Positions 34,438 to 46,245 of a DNA stretch of 64,000 nucleotides are shown in pieces. Positions within the stretch are counted from its first letter, which is position 1, and each line of letters starts with the position of its first letter. The stretch covers positions 134,085,241-134,149,240 of the forward strand of contig OY282559.1 in NCBI GenBank assembly GCA_958295665.1, in the 5' to 3' direction. Origin of the DNA: Tipula vernalis (taxonomy: Eukaryota; Arthropoda; Insecta; Diptera; Tipulidae). Under the pieces are notes generated by a model that was not told the DNA's origin, made no database searches, and saw only the letters and a list, made by a program, of their open reading frames with translations. The position numbers and the translations under genes are program-made.

Positions 34438-34455
34438 AGGTGTGGAACTCTGCAA
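32209..34455 (-). CDS. Ty3/gypsy pol fragment: RT (part), RNase H, integrase
   Basis: The open frame runs 748 residues; the first ~7 come from flanking BEL sequence. RT enters at YQFAAMPFGLCNAP and includes the catalytic FVYLDDLL and GFLGLTGWYRRFI. RNase H has IQCDASRVGVGSVL, ITELECYA and IITDHASLKWL. Integrase has the zinc-binding HNPPSSSHPGIKKT with CDICK, then D in LYIDFLGPYP, D in IISDNAQQF and E in NLSERVNRS. The C-terminus ends GVYHARDISS. The domain order RT-RH-IN and the motifs are Ty3/gypsy (Osvaldo/Ulysses-like by feel). The fingers of RT and the protease are missing, yet no stop has accumulated, which suggests the deletion is recent. Confidence 0.9.
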   Translation of the reverse strand: MQSSTPCNGTVPGRPLYQFAAMPFGLCNAPQTMCRLMHKVIPNELQDQVFVYLDDLLITSGTFDEHIILLKRVAALLEEAGLTVNLGKSKFLLKSIRYLGYIVTDGNLKVDPLKVKAVTDFPVPNTVKKVRGFLGLTGWYRRFIPHYATIAAPLSNLLKKEKKFIWTPEAQRAFEALKHTLCTAPVLAYPNFGKPFCIQCDASRVGVGSVLTQIGEDGEEHPIAFMSKKLNRAQQNYSITELECYAAVLSVKHFRLYIEGSHFSIITDHASLKWLMNNKDLDGRLARWSLKLQAFDFSISHRKGTSNVVPDCLSRMYMEEVNTSDAYKIPLPDSPQLDWTSPAFESNEYQHLIQSIQNAPKPLENFVVQDGKILVNTSRRQANDDSDISPWKVYIPTPLRKELLYAVHNPPSSSHPGIKKTLYLLQRYFYWPKMPLDVQQYVTGCDICKTSKPLNHITQPMMGNQAQVERSMQRLYIDFLGPYPRSVNGNCYIFIVLDHFSKYVFLKAMRSATAKDVCNYLEHTIFRSYSVPETIISDNAQQFNSNALKDLLGKYGINHIYTPRYSPQSNLSERVNRSILAAIRAYITDDHRYWDTHLSEIEHALRNVVHESTKYSPHFVLFGQHIISHATEYRLLRELNLTGERDISPQCKANRMNKCSEAILLNLKAAYDRAAHTYNLRSINREFVDGQKVFVRNHVLSDATKKFSAKFARKFVVAKIRKRIGKVAYELERDGKSIGVYHARDISS

Positions 34456-35691
34456 CCCATTATGGCTTTAGCTTGATGTTTCCCGTGACTGGTGTTCATG
34501 TAGCATTGTGTGGTGTCTACGACGGCAAATTCTACATCGCGAATTTGATCGACATTGATATACCGAGTGAGCCTTGTATAAACAGTTAAAGCATCTTCCT
34601 TCCTCTTTAATATACAAAATGCGATTGGGCTGATTCAATTTTACAAAATTAGAACAGTCTTGTAGCCTGTGTGAATCTTCCGATTTGCATAATTCACAAA
34701 AGTCTGCCATAATTGCATGCAATTTTGTCATCTTTGGCGGCTGAAATGCAGTGTTGGAGGTCGAGAACTTAGGATTACTCATGCCAAATGTTTCCAAAGC
34801 ATCAACTCGATCTCCCAGAAAACTGAAAAGTTGCTTTATTGTGGGATGCTCTTCATTTTTGGTTTCACGTACCCAAAGCGATCTCGATTCATTATCTAAC
34901 TTGCTAAGAACTATGTAGATCAGCCAGGGATCGCGACTCTCCGAGCTTTCACCCAAAGCTTTAAGGCCTCGGATAACACCATCCGAGGTATCATACAATT
35001 TTTTAATTATAGGAACACTTGCTTGTGTTACGGTAGGCTGTTCCATAAATTTTTGTATATACGCATTGATTGTATAGCGCTTCTTGTTGTATCGGTTTTT
35101 CAGCTTTTCGAGAGCTTCACTATAGCATTCATCGGTGATTGGCATGTGCTTAATTAATTCTTCGGCCTCACCTTGCAAGGCACCCCTCAAAAATTGCAGT
35201 TTTTCAGCATTGGACAGTCCCGGACGCTCATCTACTTGTTTCATGAATAGCTGGAAGAACGATTGCCATTCAATGTAATTGCCGTTAAAGCTCGGCAACG
35301 GAACTCTTGGTAACTTCACTTCACTCGACTGCGGGCGACCGCCATATGCTATGCCCGTATTACTAATACTCGTGCTTTCAAACGGTGCTCTTAAGTTGCA
35401 TTGTGTGGATGGCCTACGAACTGACTCTATTTTATTTAGTTTACTAGACGCGTTGAAATATATCTCTTCCACAATTTGCAATGACGACTCATGTTCGTTG
35501 TCATATTTAAATAACTGTTGCTCTGTTTCCATGTATTTATTTAAGAGAATTTCCATGCGGCTTTTCCTAACACACACCTGATCTAAATCTGCATCGGCGT
35601 TATTCACGTTTTCTTCAGCAAATTTTTCAATTTTCTTGATAGAAATCTCTATGCCTGTGAGCGTCTTTTTTAGTGACTCAGCGTCCGCCAT
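34442..35691 (-). CDS. BEL/Pao gag polyprotein
   Basis: The frame has 407 residues from the ATG at 35691 to a TAA at 34465-34467. An N-terminal helical segment rich in Lys and Glu (about 1-80) is followed by the capsid blocks LPRVPLPSFNGNYIEWQSFF (about 128-147), EKLQFLRGALQGEAEELI and KKLYDTSDGVIRGLKALG. A double zinc knuckle closes it (CFNCLYKAHSVYQC and CRICRRRHHTMLH). Gag forms the virus-like particle and binds RNA. In this family gag and pol are usually one frame, so the stop before the gypsy insertion is probably a mutation. The start lies about 130 bp downstream of the primer site. Confidence 0.9.
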
Positions 35692-35820
35692 ATTATATCA
35701 CGCTTAATTTAATTTTTTTTTTTCTTTAAATAATGCTTTTTTCGTTTAGATTTAATATTCACTAATTACACTATCACTTTCGTTTATTTTAATACTTGAT
35801 TAAACTTTGATGAGCAGCGG

Positions 35821-35839
35821 CATCCGGCTCGAAGGACCA
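35821..35839 (-). other. tRNA-Tyr primer-binding site of the BEL element
   Basis: Immediately after the 5' LTR the - strand reads TGGTCCTTCGAGCCGGATG. Its complement, CCGGCTCGAAGGACCA, is the 3' end of animal tRNA-Tyr (acceptor stem UCGAAGG-A-CCA). The primer therefore is most likely tRNA-Tyr. Confidence 0.85.
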
Positions 35840-36416
35840 TGTAAAATTTTACAACATTTTAAGAAAAAAAAAATGGTAGTTTACAAGTTTAATTTTTATT
35901 TGTGGTTGTTTCTTCGTGCCGCTTCTCCCAAAAACTAAAATTACATTTTTTTTTATTTTCTTTCAATGGACTGTATACTGTTCTAATAAATATACTGTTC
36001 TACCAAATATACTATACTAAATTATTATGTTGCGCAACCCTATCAAATTTTTAGTACAAACTGTAGCACCTTTATGTAAAATATTAGTTTATAGATGTCG
36101 CTCAAGAGCAATATTTCAAATGTCAATAATTTTTAGTTAACATTTTGACAATAAATAATTATATAAATAAACAGGAAAAATTATTAATGATTAAACAATT
36201 TTGGAAAACAGAGGAAGATCAGTAAATTCTTAAAGCTAAGTACAATTAAATTACATGTATAATTACTAAATATTAATATGTGTATTGATTTAATTTCAAC
36301 TTACTCATCTGACAGCTGATCATCAGGAAAAATCAACACTGACAATAATCCACCAAACCCTTTCAATTTATGGAACTATCGGTTTGGAAAGGAGTGATAA
36401 ATCCTCTGTCACAACA
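35840..36416 (-). repeat. 5' LTR of the BEL element
   Basis: It is 577 bp, TGTTGTGACAG...TTTTACA on the - strand, and is followed by the duplication GGGGT at 36417-36421. The gag promoter should lie here, but no confident core element was identified. Confidence 0.95.
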
Positions 36417-36421
36417 GGGGT

Positions 36422-37560
36422 AACTACCGGGCCGTCATTAGACCTATGGTCTCTTACGCGGCGTTTGTGTGGTGGCCAAAGACGGAGCAGACTGGTTCAC
36501 GGAGAAACTTAGCCAAGATCCAGAGGTTAATCTGTGTGGGTGCAACTGGAGCAATGAGGACTTGTCCAACAGCTGCCCTTGAGAGAATACTGGGGCTCTC
36601 ACCTCTGCACCTACACATTAAAAAAGTAGCCGGTTCAAGAGGTTTGAGCCTAGGAATAATAGCAAAAATTAAAACTGTAAGGCCAGGACACAACCGTATC
36701 CTACATAAATTAAACTTTAAGGAGGAATTGATCCAATCATCGGATTTAATGGTAAGGGCAATAGACTGTCGGAGGAATTGTACTATTAGTTTGCCGGATA
36801 GGGCACTGGTAGAGAATATTATCTCCTCCCTCCCTCGCCATGCTTCTGTATGGTATACAGATGGGTCAAAAACAGACGGGGGTACCGGTGCAGGGATAAT
36901 CGGGGCCGACCTAGAGTTATGCATACCACTGTTTTTCAGGCAGAGACCTTTGCTATTGAGGTATTTGTGCTTCAATGTCCCAACAAAAAATATAAGAAGA
37001 CCGAGATCTATATAATCTCGGACAGCCAGGCAGCTCTGCTAGCCTTAGGAGCTTCAGTATTCAATTCCAAAATTGATCTGCAGCTGCTACTGTAATTTAT
37101 TAGAACTGGGTAAGGCAAATAAAGTCACCCTTTTGTGGTCTCCTGGCCATGCCACCATTAGAGGAAATGAGGCAGCAAACCGATGTGCAAAAATGGGAGC
37201 CAGCCGAGATTTCCTGGGTCCCAGTCCTGGTATTGCTTTTTCCAAAACCCATTTGGCAGATTGTATAAGGGACTGGGAGCAGAACTATAGGAAATTAGTC
37301 TGGGAGTCCTCCATTGGGATGAGACAGGTCAAGAAATTATTCAGTTATAATATTATACGACTGGGAGAGGCACCGAGGACGGACCACCAATCCCTAAGAT
37401 CCGTTACCTGGTTTTTAACAGGTCACGGCCCTTTTAACGGCCATCTTCATAAAATGGGAAGGCCCTTACGGACCAGTGCAGATTCTGCGACTGCGGTAAG
37501 GAGGCAACGGTACACCTACTATTCACATGCGATGCTATAATTCTAAAAAGATTAAAGTTC
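36422..37560 (+). pseudogene. LINE ORF2 (copy 1) RT thumb and RNase H
   Basis: The segment VSYAAFVWWPKTEQ followed by GATGAMRTCPTAALERILGL is typical of the LOA/I-type RT C-terminus. The RNase H domain begins SVWYTDGSKTDGG (first catalytic Asp), shifts frame, and continues AETFAIEV (Glu), IISDSQAALLAL (Asp) and LLWSPGHATIRGNEAAN (C-terminal helix). The tail includes VTWFLTGHGPFNGHLHKMG. Three frames are needed to read it, so it is inactive. Confidence 0.85.
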
Positions 37561-37757
37561 CTCAAAGCGTACATAATCAATAGCAGTGGCCTAACGCCGA
37601 CCCACTGGATATGCATCAGGTAGCGGCGTTTATCAAGGATATAGATCTACATTTCACGTAGAAATCTCTAGGGATGCACAATAGGCCTCAACGGTCGCAG
37701 TGCTCTGGGCTACATACACCCACCTTATAAAAAATAAAATAAAAAATAAATAAAAAC
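36422..37757 (+). mobile_element. RNase H LINE, copy 1, right part
   Basis: This continues the LINE interrupted at 25997: RT thumb, RNase H, C-terminal region, and an A-rich tail (aaaaaataaaataaaaaata...) at about 37728-37757. It matches copy 2 from 63437 to the window edge, which lets the two halves be assigned to one element. Confidence 0.85.
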
Positions 37758-38389
37758 ATTTTAGGGAAGCAACCTACTTTTGACGTTTTTTATAGGTAAA
37801 CGAAATTATGCTTTCGGAAACGGATGATGGCGCTTAGGGCCAAGAAGTTCCTATTATTCGAGAGGCCCGAAAACGAAAGCTTGCCTAGGGCGCAGATTTT
37901 TCTTTTCGCATAAAACTAGAAAAACGTTGGCGTAAGTATATTCTGCCCGAAGGGAATAACTTTGTAAGGCATGAAATAAATTTGAAAGAATAATAGGCCG
38001 TTTGTAAAAACTTGTTGCAGTAGGTTTCAATTAATCGCGGTTTGTTAAAATAAAACACCCTGTCTACAATTTTATTAATAAAATCGGTGGTTTGTTCTTG
38101 TTTTAATCACTGTTTTATTCACTGTATATTTAATTGCCGGAATTTTATCAAAAGTTTTGTTCACTGTATTTTCCGCTGGTTTATTTAGAATTTTTATTAA
38201 GTAATACAATTTATTCGAGATTTCAGGGTTCCCGGAATTTTTTGAAGCCTTGAGGACTTTATACTTTCGGGAATCTGATTCTCAGGGTATTATCTCTCTT
38301 CCTAATTTTGCATTTAGCTATGAAATTGAATTTTTAAATGTTTGTTCTTCGTAACAATCGGGCGTTCAAGAAAGTGTTTGTATTTAAAC
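37758..38389. other. No gene recognised
   Basis: Sequence between the LINE tail and a BEL relic. No coding similarity or repeated unit was seen. Confidence 0.5.
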
Positions 38390-39950
38390 AAAATGTTAGA
38401 TCTTGAAACCTTAAAAAGACAACGGAACGCATTGGAACTCAATTTAAAAATAAACTGTTTTCTTTGTCAACTCTTGTAGCAATTGAATCTAACGCTCGTA
38501 GATTACAATTTTTGTAGGAAATCGCTTCAGTTATGATCATATTGAAGAAGATTATGAGTATGTAGAAAGCACATTGTTGGATAAGCTTTACGAGATAAAG
38601 ACACTCGAAAATATACCTAAAGAATCCATCATACAATTTGAAACACATCAAAATAACTCAAACTTCCTGTTCAAAAGGAATAGAACTGATTTTAATTAGC
38701 TATAACCGCTATAGTCAATTACACTTCAGAATCCAATAATCGATTTCTATGTGAGCGTTATTGGACAACGGTTCAAATTTAAATTACGTAACTAAAAATT
38801 TCGTAAATTTAATAAAACTAGCGAGTAGTTTTCAATGCGTAAGCTAAAAAAATGTTCATCAAAATGGTGGTTAAATTAATGTTTATTTAAAGGTCATACT
38901 GTGCAATAAGCACTATTGTCGATAATTGTAAGATTTATGTAACACATTGTAGTCTTCTTAGCCAATATTACCAAGTAGTTTAGGCAAATTTTAAGCAGTG
39001 AAACTCAATAGGATTTACAGACAATCTGGTGGGGAGATGATCTATGATAGAATGTAAAATATTTCGCTTAAGTTACAACAACTTGCTTTGGACGAACTTA
39101 TCTCATTTCCGGAAGTATTGCACATTTTAATGCAAGATTTTTATGTTGATGACTTCCTAACAGGATCTATAATACGACAAAAAATGTGTTAAAAATAAAA
39201 TCAGAATTAGGTAAACCATCAGAAGGGTTTTAAAGAATTTTTCCAAATTTGCCAAATCCTTCTGGGTTGCATTCTCCGATGATTTTATTCGCTAAAATCA
39301 TATAATGCAAACAATATGGATATATCACAATATCGACTGGGATGATGAAGTAACACTACAACTTCGTGATCAATGAATCGGATTTAAATCACAAATAGAT
39401 CAAATTAAATCAAATTGCAGTTCCTTGTTGTATTTTAATTCCACATACTAAATTAATCGAGATTCATGGTTTTTCAGACGCTTCTGAGAAAGGTTTTGGT
39501 TGCATTATTTATCCAAAATTACTGGCAATGAACTGATGGCCTTAGAGCTTTCTAATAGAACAAGCGAAAAATCGATAATAAAACTGACTTTTATATAAAA
39601 CACAGTGTTAAGGAGCCAGAGGTTGAGCGTTTTCAAGTCCGCCAACTGGGAATGTGATATAGATATGTATATGTAAATCGAATGTCATCTTTCCATCAGT
39701 AAATTTTCAAAGATAACATATTGCGAAACATCTTGCACAACATGTCAAATTATTACTGTTGTTGCATTGTCGATGATCGAACTACATTGTTCTACTGCAC
39801 AGGTGAAATTTGACTCCGAAATATTTAATAACTTGAACATTGTGAAGCATTGAGCTATAGCATGGAATGAAATATCTTCATGTTTTACGTGCAGATTCGT
39901 TGGGTTCAAAAAATCCTAACGATGATTCAAATTAATAGAATTGTTAAATA
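38390..39950 (+). pseudogene. BEL/Pao relic
   Basis: Broken blocks lie in order on the + strand. A gag-like start, LDLETLKRQRNALELNLK, is near 38400. Near 39080-39175 is QLALDEL...LMQDFYVDDFLTGS with the intact YVDD of RT. Near 39340 is IDWDDEVTLQLRDQ, the segment before RNase H, and near 39455-39510 is IEIHGFSDASEKGFGCIIYP, the start of RNase H. Stops and frameshifts occur throughout, and most of gag, protease and integrase are missing. This is at least the fifth BEL/Pao-derived segment in the window. Confidence 0.75.
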
Positions 39951-40649
39951 GTCCGCATGATTCGAAGATGCATGCTTATAAATTGTTTATAAATCTATTT
40001 AAATTATGAAACACCTTTACTGGCGTCAAAGCCAGAGTAAAATTATTATCGTATAGCCTCAAGGCTATTATAAATAATTAATACTTATTCAGAGTTGCAG
40101 AGGAGACATAACTGCTCAAACTATGCCACTAATTAGCATTTGTATCGTATAATTAATTCAACCCTGACTAATAATGCTTACATAAATCGTAGTCAGTTAA
40201 TTGTAAATACATTAACCAATTAAATCTATTGGCACTATAAATAAACAATGTGTGATGCAATGATTATACATTGTATATACAATACGTACATATCGCAGAG
40301 AGATAAAACAACAACTAAAACGTTCGCGAATTGTGCAAACAGAGCTACCGCATGTGCCATTTTCTGTCGGTAATTTTCTATACAATCTATATATGCATGT
40401 AACGTACATACAAGTTATTTGCAAATAAAAACCACCGATCGATCATAACCGAAAACAAAACACATAAAAATAAAAAACAAAAAAAAAATCCGCGCGATCG
40501 AAGAATAAGCGTAGGAAAAAATTTTTTGATCACAACACACACTATTCACCAAGATTTGTTATTTAGTTTTTTTGATCTGCGATTGCAGAAGGTAGTTGTG
40601 ATATACGTATAGTGCGCTTATAAATTTAATCTTGCGATCGCCCTTCAAT
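39951..40649. other. Upstream region of the P450 gene
   Basis: No coding sequence. A TATA-like TTATAAATTT lies at 40618-40627, only about 25 bp before the ATG at 40650, so it is unlikely to be the functional TATA box. The start site is probably within 40200-40600. Confidence 0.4.
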
Positions 40650-40824
40650 ATGCGATCATTGTGTTACATATTTTATTCAATCATAATTGTGTTACTATTT
40701 ACATATTTGTATATTAAGCTTAAGCAAAAGAAAATCAATAAGTTAATGAAAAATGTAAAGACATTAAAATTTGAGTTACCATTTGTTGGGAATGCCTATC
40801 GAATTATTGGCAAAAGTCATGAAG
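40650..40824 (+). CDS. P450 exon 1: membrane anchor
   Basis: ATG at 40650; 58 codons plus one base. It encodes an amphipathic start, a single transmembrane helix (about residues 4-21), a basic Lys-rich stop-transfer segment (KLKQKKINKLMKN) and the proline-region equivalent LPFVGNAYRIIGKSHE. The donor is GAAG|gtaaag. The phase-1 end fits the AG start of exon 2 at 57496 to make ...HEELFKIF. Confidence 0.85.
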
Positions 40825-43800
40825 GTAAAGTATTCGTAGTTTCAGTGTAAAATGTCATAACAAACGTGTGAAGGTTAAAGAATAGTTTTAGTGTATACGG
40901 TTATAAATCTAATAAATACTTGAATCGCAATACGTAATTTATGTTAATATTGCAATTAAGCTACGGGTTTTCCCGGCACCTATACTCCAAAAAAGTATAT
41001 GATTAATTATTGTCTTTACTTATTATACGTTTTCTTTTTTCATTGAAAGCAACTTAGGTTGCTGAACTAACATTGAATTGCAATTTTGTTTTGTTAGTAC
41101 TTTACATAAACAGAAGTTTCGATAATTAAATCATGTTTCCATAACAGAGTATTTACATTAAATTGGAACCATTTTTTGGACGGTTCCAAAAATTATTCAA
41201 ATTGTTAAACCGTTCAAAATGTTATTTTGTACTTTTTACATTTCGAAATGATTAAATTTAATTATTAAGATTAATGAAAATCCAGCTGTATTTATGCACT
41301 TCTAAACTGTACACTACATAAAATGTTCTTAACTTCTGCTCCCTTAACGGTTTATCAATTGTTAGATTTATATTAAATTTTATAGAAATTATGATTTTAA
41401 AAATCAAACATTACGTATATACCCATTCTACCATTTATTAACATTTAAATTTTAACAGTTAAATTGAAATGTCAATAATTGTTTTTTTTTACTATTTTCT
41501 GCGGTTCAACAATAGATGTCAGTAACGCAAATAAAATGTTTTAAATATCAAATCGTGTGTTTTTTAGTCGCTATCTAATAAATTAGCGTTTTTAAATTCT
41601 GATAACCCTATACTGCTACAGTGTTTTAGAATCGAGGTATTCGATTTTTTTTTTTAAGTGTATAACGTTAAAACAAATACAAATAAAACGCAACAATATT
41701 TATTAATTCATTCACAATTTATTGTACGTCTGTTTCCAATGATGAGCTTGCCTCGACTGACTTATTAGTGATGTGCGGACTTACTCTCTTCGTTGTTACT
41801 CTCTTCGATGTTACTCTCTTCGTCGTTACATTCGGCCGTCCTGACCACAAAGTCGTCCTCGACTTTATTTGAATCATCTCCATCCAACTCCGGGCTGCAT
41901 TTCACCCATTTTTTTAATCTATCTGCTGCTTGAGTTGAAGAAAAATGGCGTTGCGTTCGCTGAGTTCCCGGTATGTCTTGTTACGCCAGTCAATTGGCGT
42001 ACCTCTAATTTTCTTAAGTTATCCTGAGCTATTTTTGTTGACGTGTCAGCCATTTTTCTGTTTTGTTTTAGATTTCTTTCTCTAAAAATATCATTATCGA
42101 CTGATGTAGATAGGATATCTCCGAAAAGATCCCTAGGAAAATAACCAAATAATACTACTTCAAATGGTGTTTGATTAATGCTTTCCATTAAACGTTGTGT
42201 TCATGTTCCACTGTATTTTTTTCATATTTTGATCCCATTTCTCTTCACTGTTCAAGATGACTCGACACTTGATGATGAAGAATCTGAGATCTAAAAACAA
42301 ACAAAGCCAACTTAATATATTTAAATTGTAATTATAATTTCACAAACTTATCTTGTTTAACTATTGTATCAAATTCTCTCAAAATTGTTTATGTATTTTG
42401 ACATTTTGTTCACTGCTTTCAAAACTTTTTTTTTTAATTGTAACTCAATAATTTGTAGAATAATTTAATAGCAAAATTGTCAAATATGAAATATGTATGA
42501 ATCCTAGATAAGTTTTTAAATCATCTACTCGCTACACGGTGTCACTTTATAGCAAATATTAATTACTATACGGTAAATTATTATAATTATATAAAGATGT
42601 CGCTAGTAAATTTCATTAATTTTTGGTTCAGTAAAAAAGAGAAAAAAAACAGTTTTTGCGAAAAGTGACAACCGAGTGATGATTTAGCTAATTTTTATTA
42701 TTATAAAATCAACTGCGATTAAGACAACAGCGATTTAACACACAGCGAATAAATAAAATAAGTTTTTCTTTTGTGAATTTTATACCGGATTTTTTACTGG
42801 CTTTTGGAGATACTGCTACGATAATTTTTGAACCCCGCTATACCTGGCTTTTGGAGATACCGCTTAAACAATTTTGAAACCCGCTTTATTTGGCTTTGGA
42901 GATACCGCTTTCAACACTTTGGACACCGCTTATATTTTTTTTTTTGGAAACAGAATACATTCGTATATGTACTTTGGATTTTTGGGCGCATGCAATCGGA
43001 ACCGGCAATTGATAAACAAACATTTAATTGAACTGCGACATTGAAATTTATTCTGCACTGACCCTATACGGCGAAAAGAGGCAGTGTAAGTCGTAAATAT
43101 TCAACCAGGTTCATTGGCAAATTGTGGTTGAGTTATAAGTAAGTTCAATAAGGTTCTGTTGTACCTTTCCACTTGTCCATTTGCTCGAGGAGTCTTAGTC
43201 GCATTTTGCACATGCTGTATATTTAATTTTGTAACGTAATTTGCAAAAGATTTTGATGTAAATGATGCACCCTTGTCAGCAATGATTCTGGAAGGTGTTC
43301 CAAAAGTACTAAAAACTTGTGATAAAAATTTTAATACTGGAGTCGTTTGAGTGTTATATAATGCCCTAATAACCGCAAATTTTGTCAAAGCGTCTATTAA
43401 TACTACTATGTAAATATTTCCTCTAGTGGATTTTACAAAATGACCTAAATGATCAACATGTACAGTGTCGAATGGCCGATTTCCTTTTTCGATGACTTTA
43501 TATATTTCTTAACGAATTGCCTCATTCTTGGGAACCAATAATGTTTCTTTGCATTTTTTGTGTCCTTTCTACTGAGTAATGTCCTTTTCCATTGTGGCTT
43601 TTCCGTAAAACTTGATTTCTAAACCCCTTTTGGAATGAAGAGTTTATATTCTTTGTCAACTTTTCGATAAACTCTATTATTGAAAATTTTGTAATCAGTA
43701 TGAACTTGTTTCTCAACATCTGTATTTGGTGGTGTCTCCAAAATGATTTTTATTTTTGATACCTGCTCATCTTGCATCTGGATAGACTGTAACCAATCAT

Positions 43801-46213
43801 CATCGTCGATCGAAATCCTGAATATATTAATGTCCACTGGTTCCGGAGAAACTGCTTTCTCTACAGAATGCCTTGAAAGTGCATCTACATGCTGTATTCG
43901 TCTAACTTCACGGTGAACTATTCTGTAGTCAAATTCTAGCAACTTTGGCTGCAAAAAAGCCTGCATATTGTCTCGATTCTTTTGCTATTTGTATCTAGTA
44001 ATAGCCAGATGCCAAGTCAAGTACTGTAAAATATTTGTAACCCACCAAGCTATTTAATTGATCTTCAATTATTGGCATTGGATATTTTACTTTTTTTGTG
44101 ATCATATTTAATCTTCGATAATCAATGCACATTCTCTCTTCTCCATTTTTTTTTTTGAACTAGAACGACAGGTGATGCAAATGGCGACTCCGATTCTTGT
44201 ATAATTTTATTTTCTAATAGTTCATCAATCATCTGTTTGAGTACAGCTTTTTTTGCATATGGTACCTTATATGGTGGATTTACAACCGGTTCAGTACTTA
44301 ATAATTCTATCTTTACTTCATACAAGTTGCACAATCCTACATCAGAAAATCCACTGGACACGCAGTCCGAGAAATTCTCAAGCATAACTCTCAATGTTCT
44401 CTCGTTATCAGCATTTAATATAATTCCAGTATATGTGTTATCATAAATGAAGCTATTTCTATCAACATCTTTGATTTGACCAATATGACTGATTGCGATT
44501 GAGTTACTTCCAGTAATCAATTGGATTTGTGGCAATTTAAGAAAATCTCTTCCTATTATAACATTTCCTGGTTTAATCTCTGATTTAACAATTAATAGTT
44601 TTAAATGAACTTTGACATCATTAATTTCTAAGGTGGCTCCCGGGTGAAACCCGATAAAATTACATTTTCTTCATTTATTGCCCATTTATTTTTAAATACA
44701 TATAACTCTGATGCAATACTTCTGGAACTTCCGGAATTTATTAACTTCCATGGAGATAAGACATACAATTTTCAGTACACATAAAACGCCTTATCATACA
44801 CTGCATCATATTGACACTTAAATTCTCGGTGGCGATACTAGAGATAAATACCACTAACGGTATATACCCCCAGATAGGTCTTGGATATGCTAATGAACCA
44901 TGAATAGGCCATATCCATATCATAGAGATAAGACATATAATTTTCAGTACACATAATACGCCTTTTCGTACACTGCATCCAGTTGAAACATGTCCGGGAA
45001 GTACTTACTTATTTTCTTACTAAAATATTTAGCAGAACATTTCGCAAAAACTTCACGTAGCGGTTGGGCAACGAGAAAATTTTAATAAAGAATTTACAAA
45101 ACATTTTTTAATGTAGATGTATTAGTGTTTACTTACCTGTGTAAGACGAAAATTATTATCTCAAGAGCATATTTAAGGAGTTTTACATGTCGCAATACAT
45201 AAAGTGTCATAAACAGAAGCTATTCCATAACAAAAAATACCTCCCTTATTTTTGCGGATCGTTAGGGGCTCACAAGTTCCAATATTTGACAATGAGCTGT
45301 AGCAAGTGTTAGTGATAGCCGTATCCCAATTGTCGTGAAATGAAAATTTCAAAATTTTTAAATTGAATCCAAGTTTTGTCATTTTTCCAAATGATTTCTT
45401 TTTATTGTCCTTCCATTCGATGTCTGTTTGAGTGTTTGAATTTAAAAATGTTTCAAATGAATCTTTACCAGAATATTTAGGACATCTTTTACTAATTTGC
45501 TTTTTACGCCATACTTCAGTGGTATTTGGACTATCCGGATTGTTTTTGGATATTTTTGGGTTAATTTTGTCATTAATGAATTAATCTCTTTAATTTCGTC
45601 TAAAAATCTCCCCAATTTCAAGTTTCTATGGGAAATCAACCTATGTTTGATTACCCCGAAGTAACTCTCAACCAATGAATTGAAAACCCTATGTGTACAT
45701 TTACATTTTTTTAAAAAAAACCTTGCCCATAATGGTAAAAAGGACATATATTTTTTTGTACAAAATACCACAAAATCATTGCAAAACAATTCATTATTGT
45801 CTTTCACAGACTCATAAGAGAACAATAGGTCCTCTAAGGTAGCATTTAATACCTTTAAATATCGTTTATAGAATGGCGACGCTTCATAAATACTGCTATC
45901 TGTGTCTTCAAATAAAACGGAAGTTTCCTTTCCATCCTCTTTAGCTTCAGATTCTTTTTCTGGATCAAAACTTAACTTATCGTCGTTCGTATTCGACGAT
46001 CCGCAAAAATAGGGGAGGTATTTTTTGTTATTGGAATAGCTTCTAGTTACTTCATGATGTATGTGGCCAATTGGCAAAATCTTTAGGATTAGATTCACAG
46101 AATTTTTTGTTTAATCAATTTTTGTTCAGAACGATATGGTACCAAATGGTGTTGTAAGCCCCTGATGATTCGCAAAAATAGGGGAGGTATTTTTTGTTAT
46201 TGGAATAGCTTCT

Positions 46214-46245
<32 letters not shown>

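Larger units (their letters stand above)
26003..36416 (-). mobile_element. BEL/Pao LTR retrotransposon, LTR to LTR
   Basis: A 10,414-bp element on the - strand has LTRs of 588 bp (3', 26003-26590) and 577 bp (5', 35840-36416), differing by one ~11-bp indel and few substitutions. The 5-bp duplication GGGGT stands at 25998-26002 and 36417-36421. Gag starts at 35691. A gypsy element (30497-34437) is nested between gag and protease; without it and one copy of its target site the BEL unit would be about 6.5 kb, a normal size. Pol has a premature stop, frameshifts and a deletion that removes the RT catalytic motif, so it cannot mobilise itself. Confidence 0.95.

Noticed and set aside
40632..40650. 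Upstream TTG as the P450 start
   Set aside because: The ATG at 40650 directly precedes the membrane anchor and gives the usual length; non-ATG initiation is not needed.
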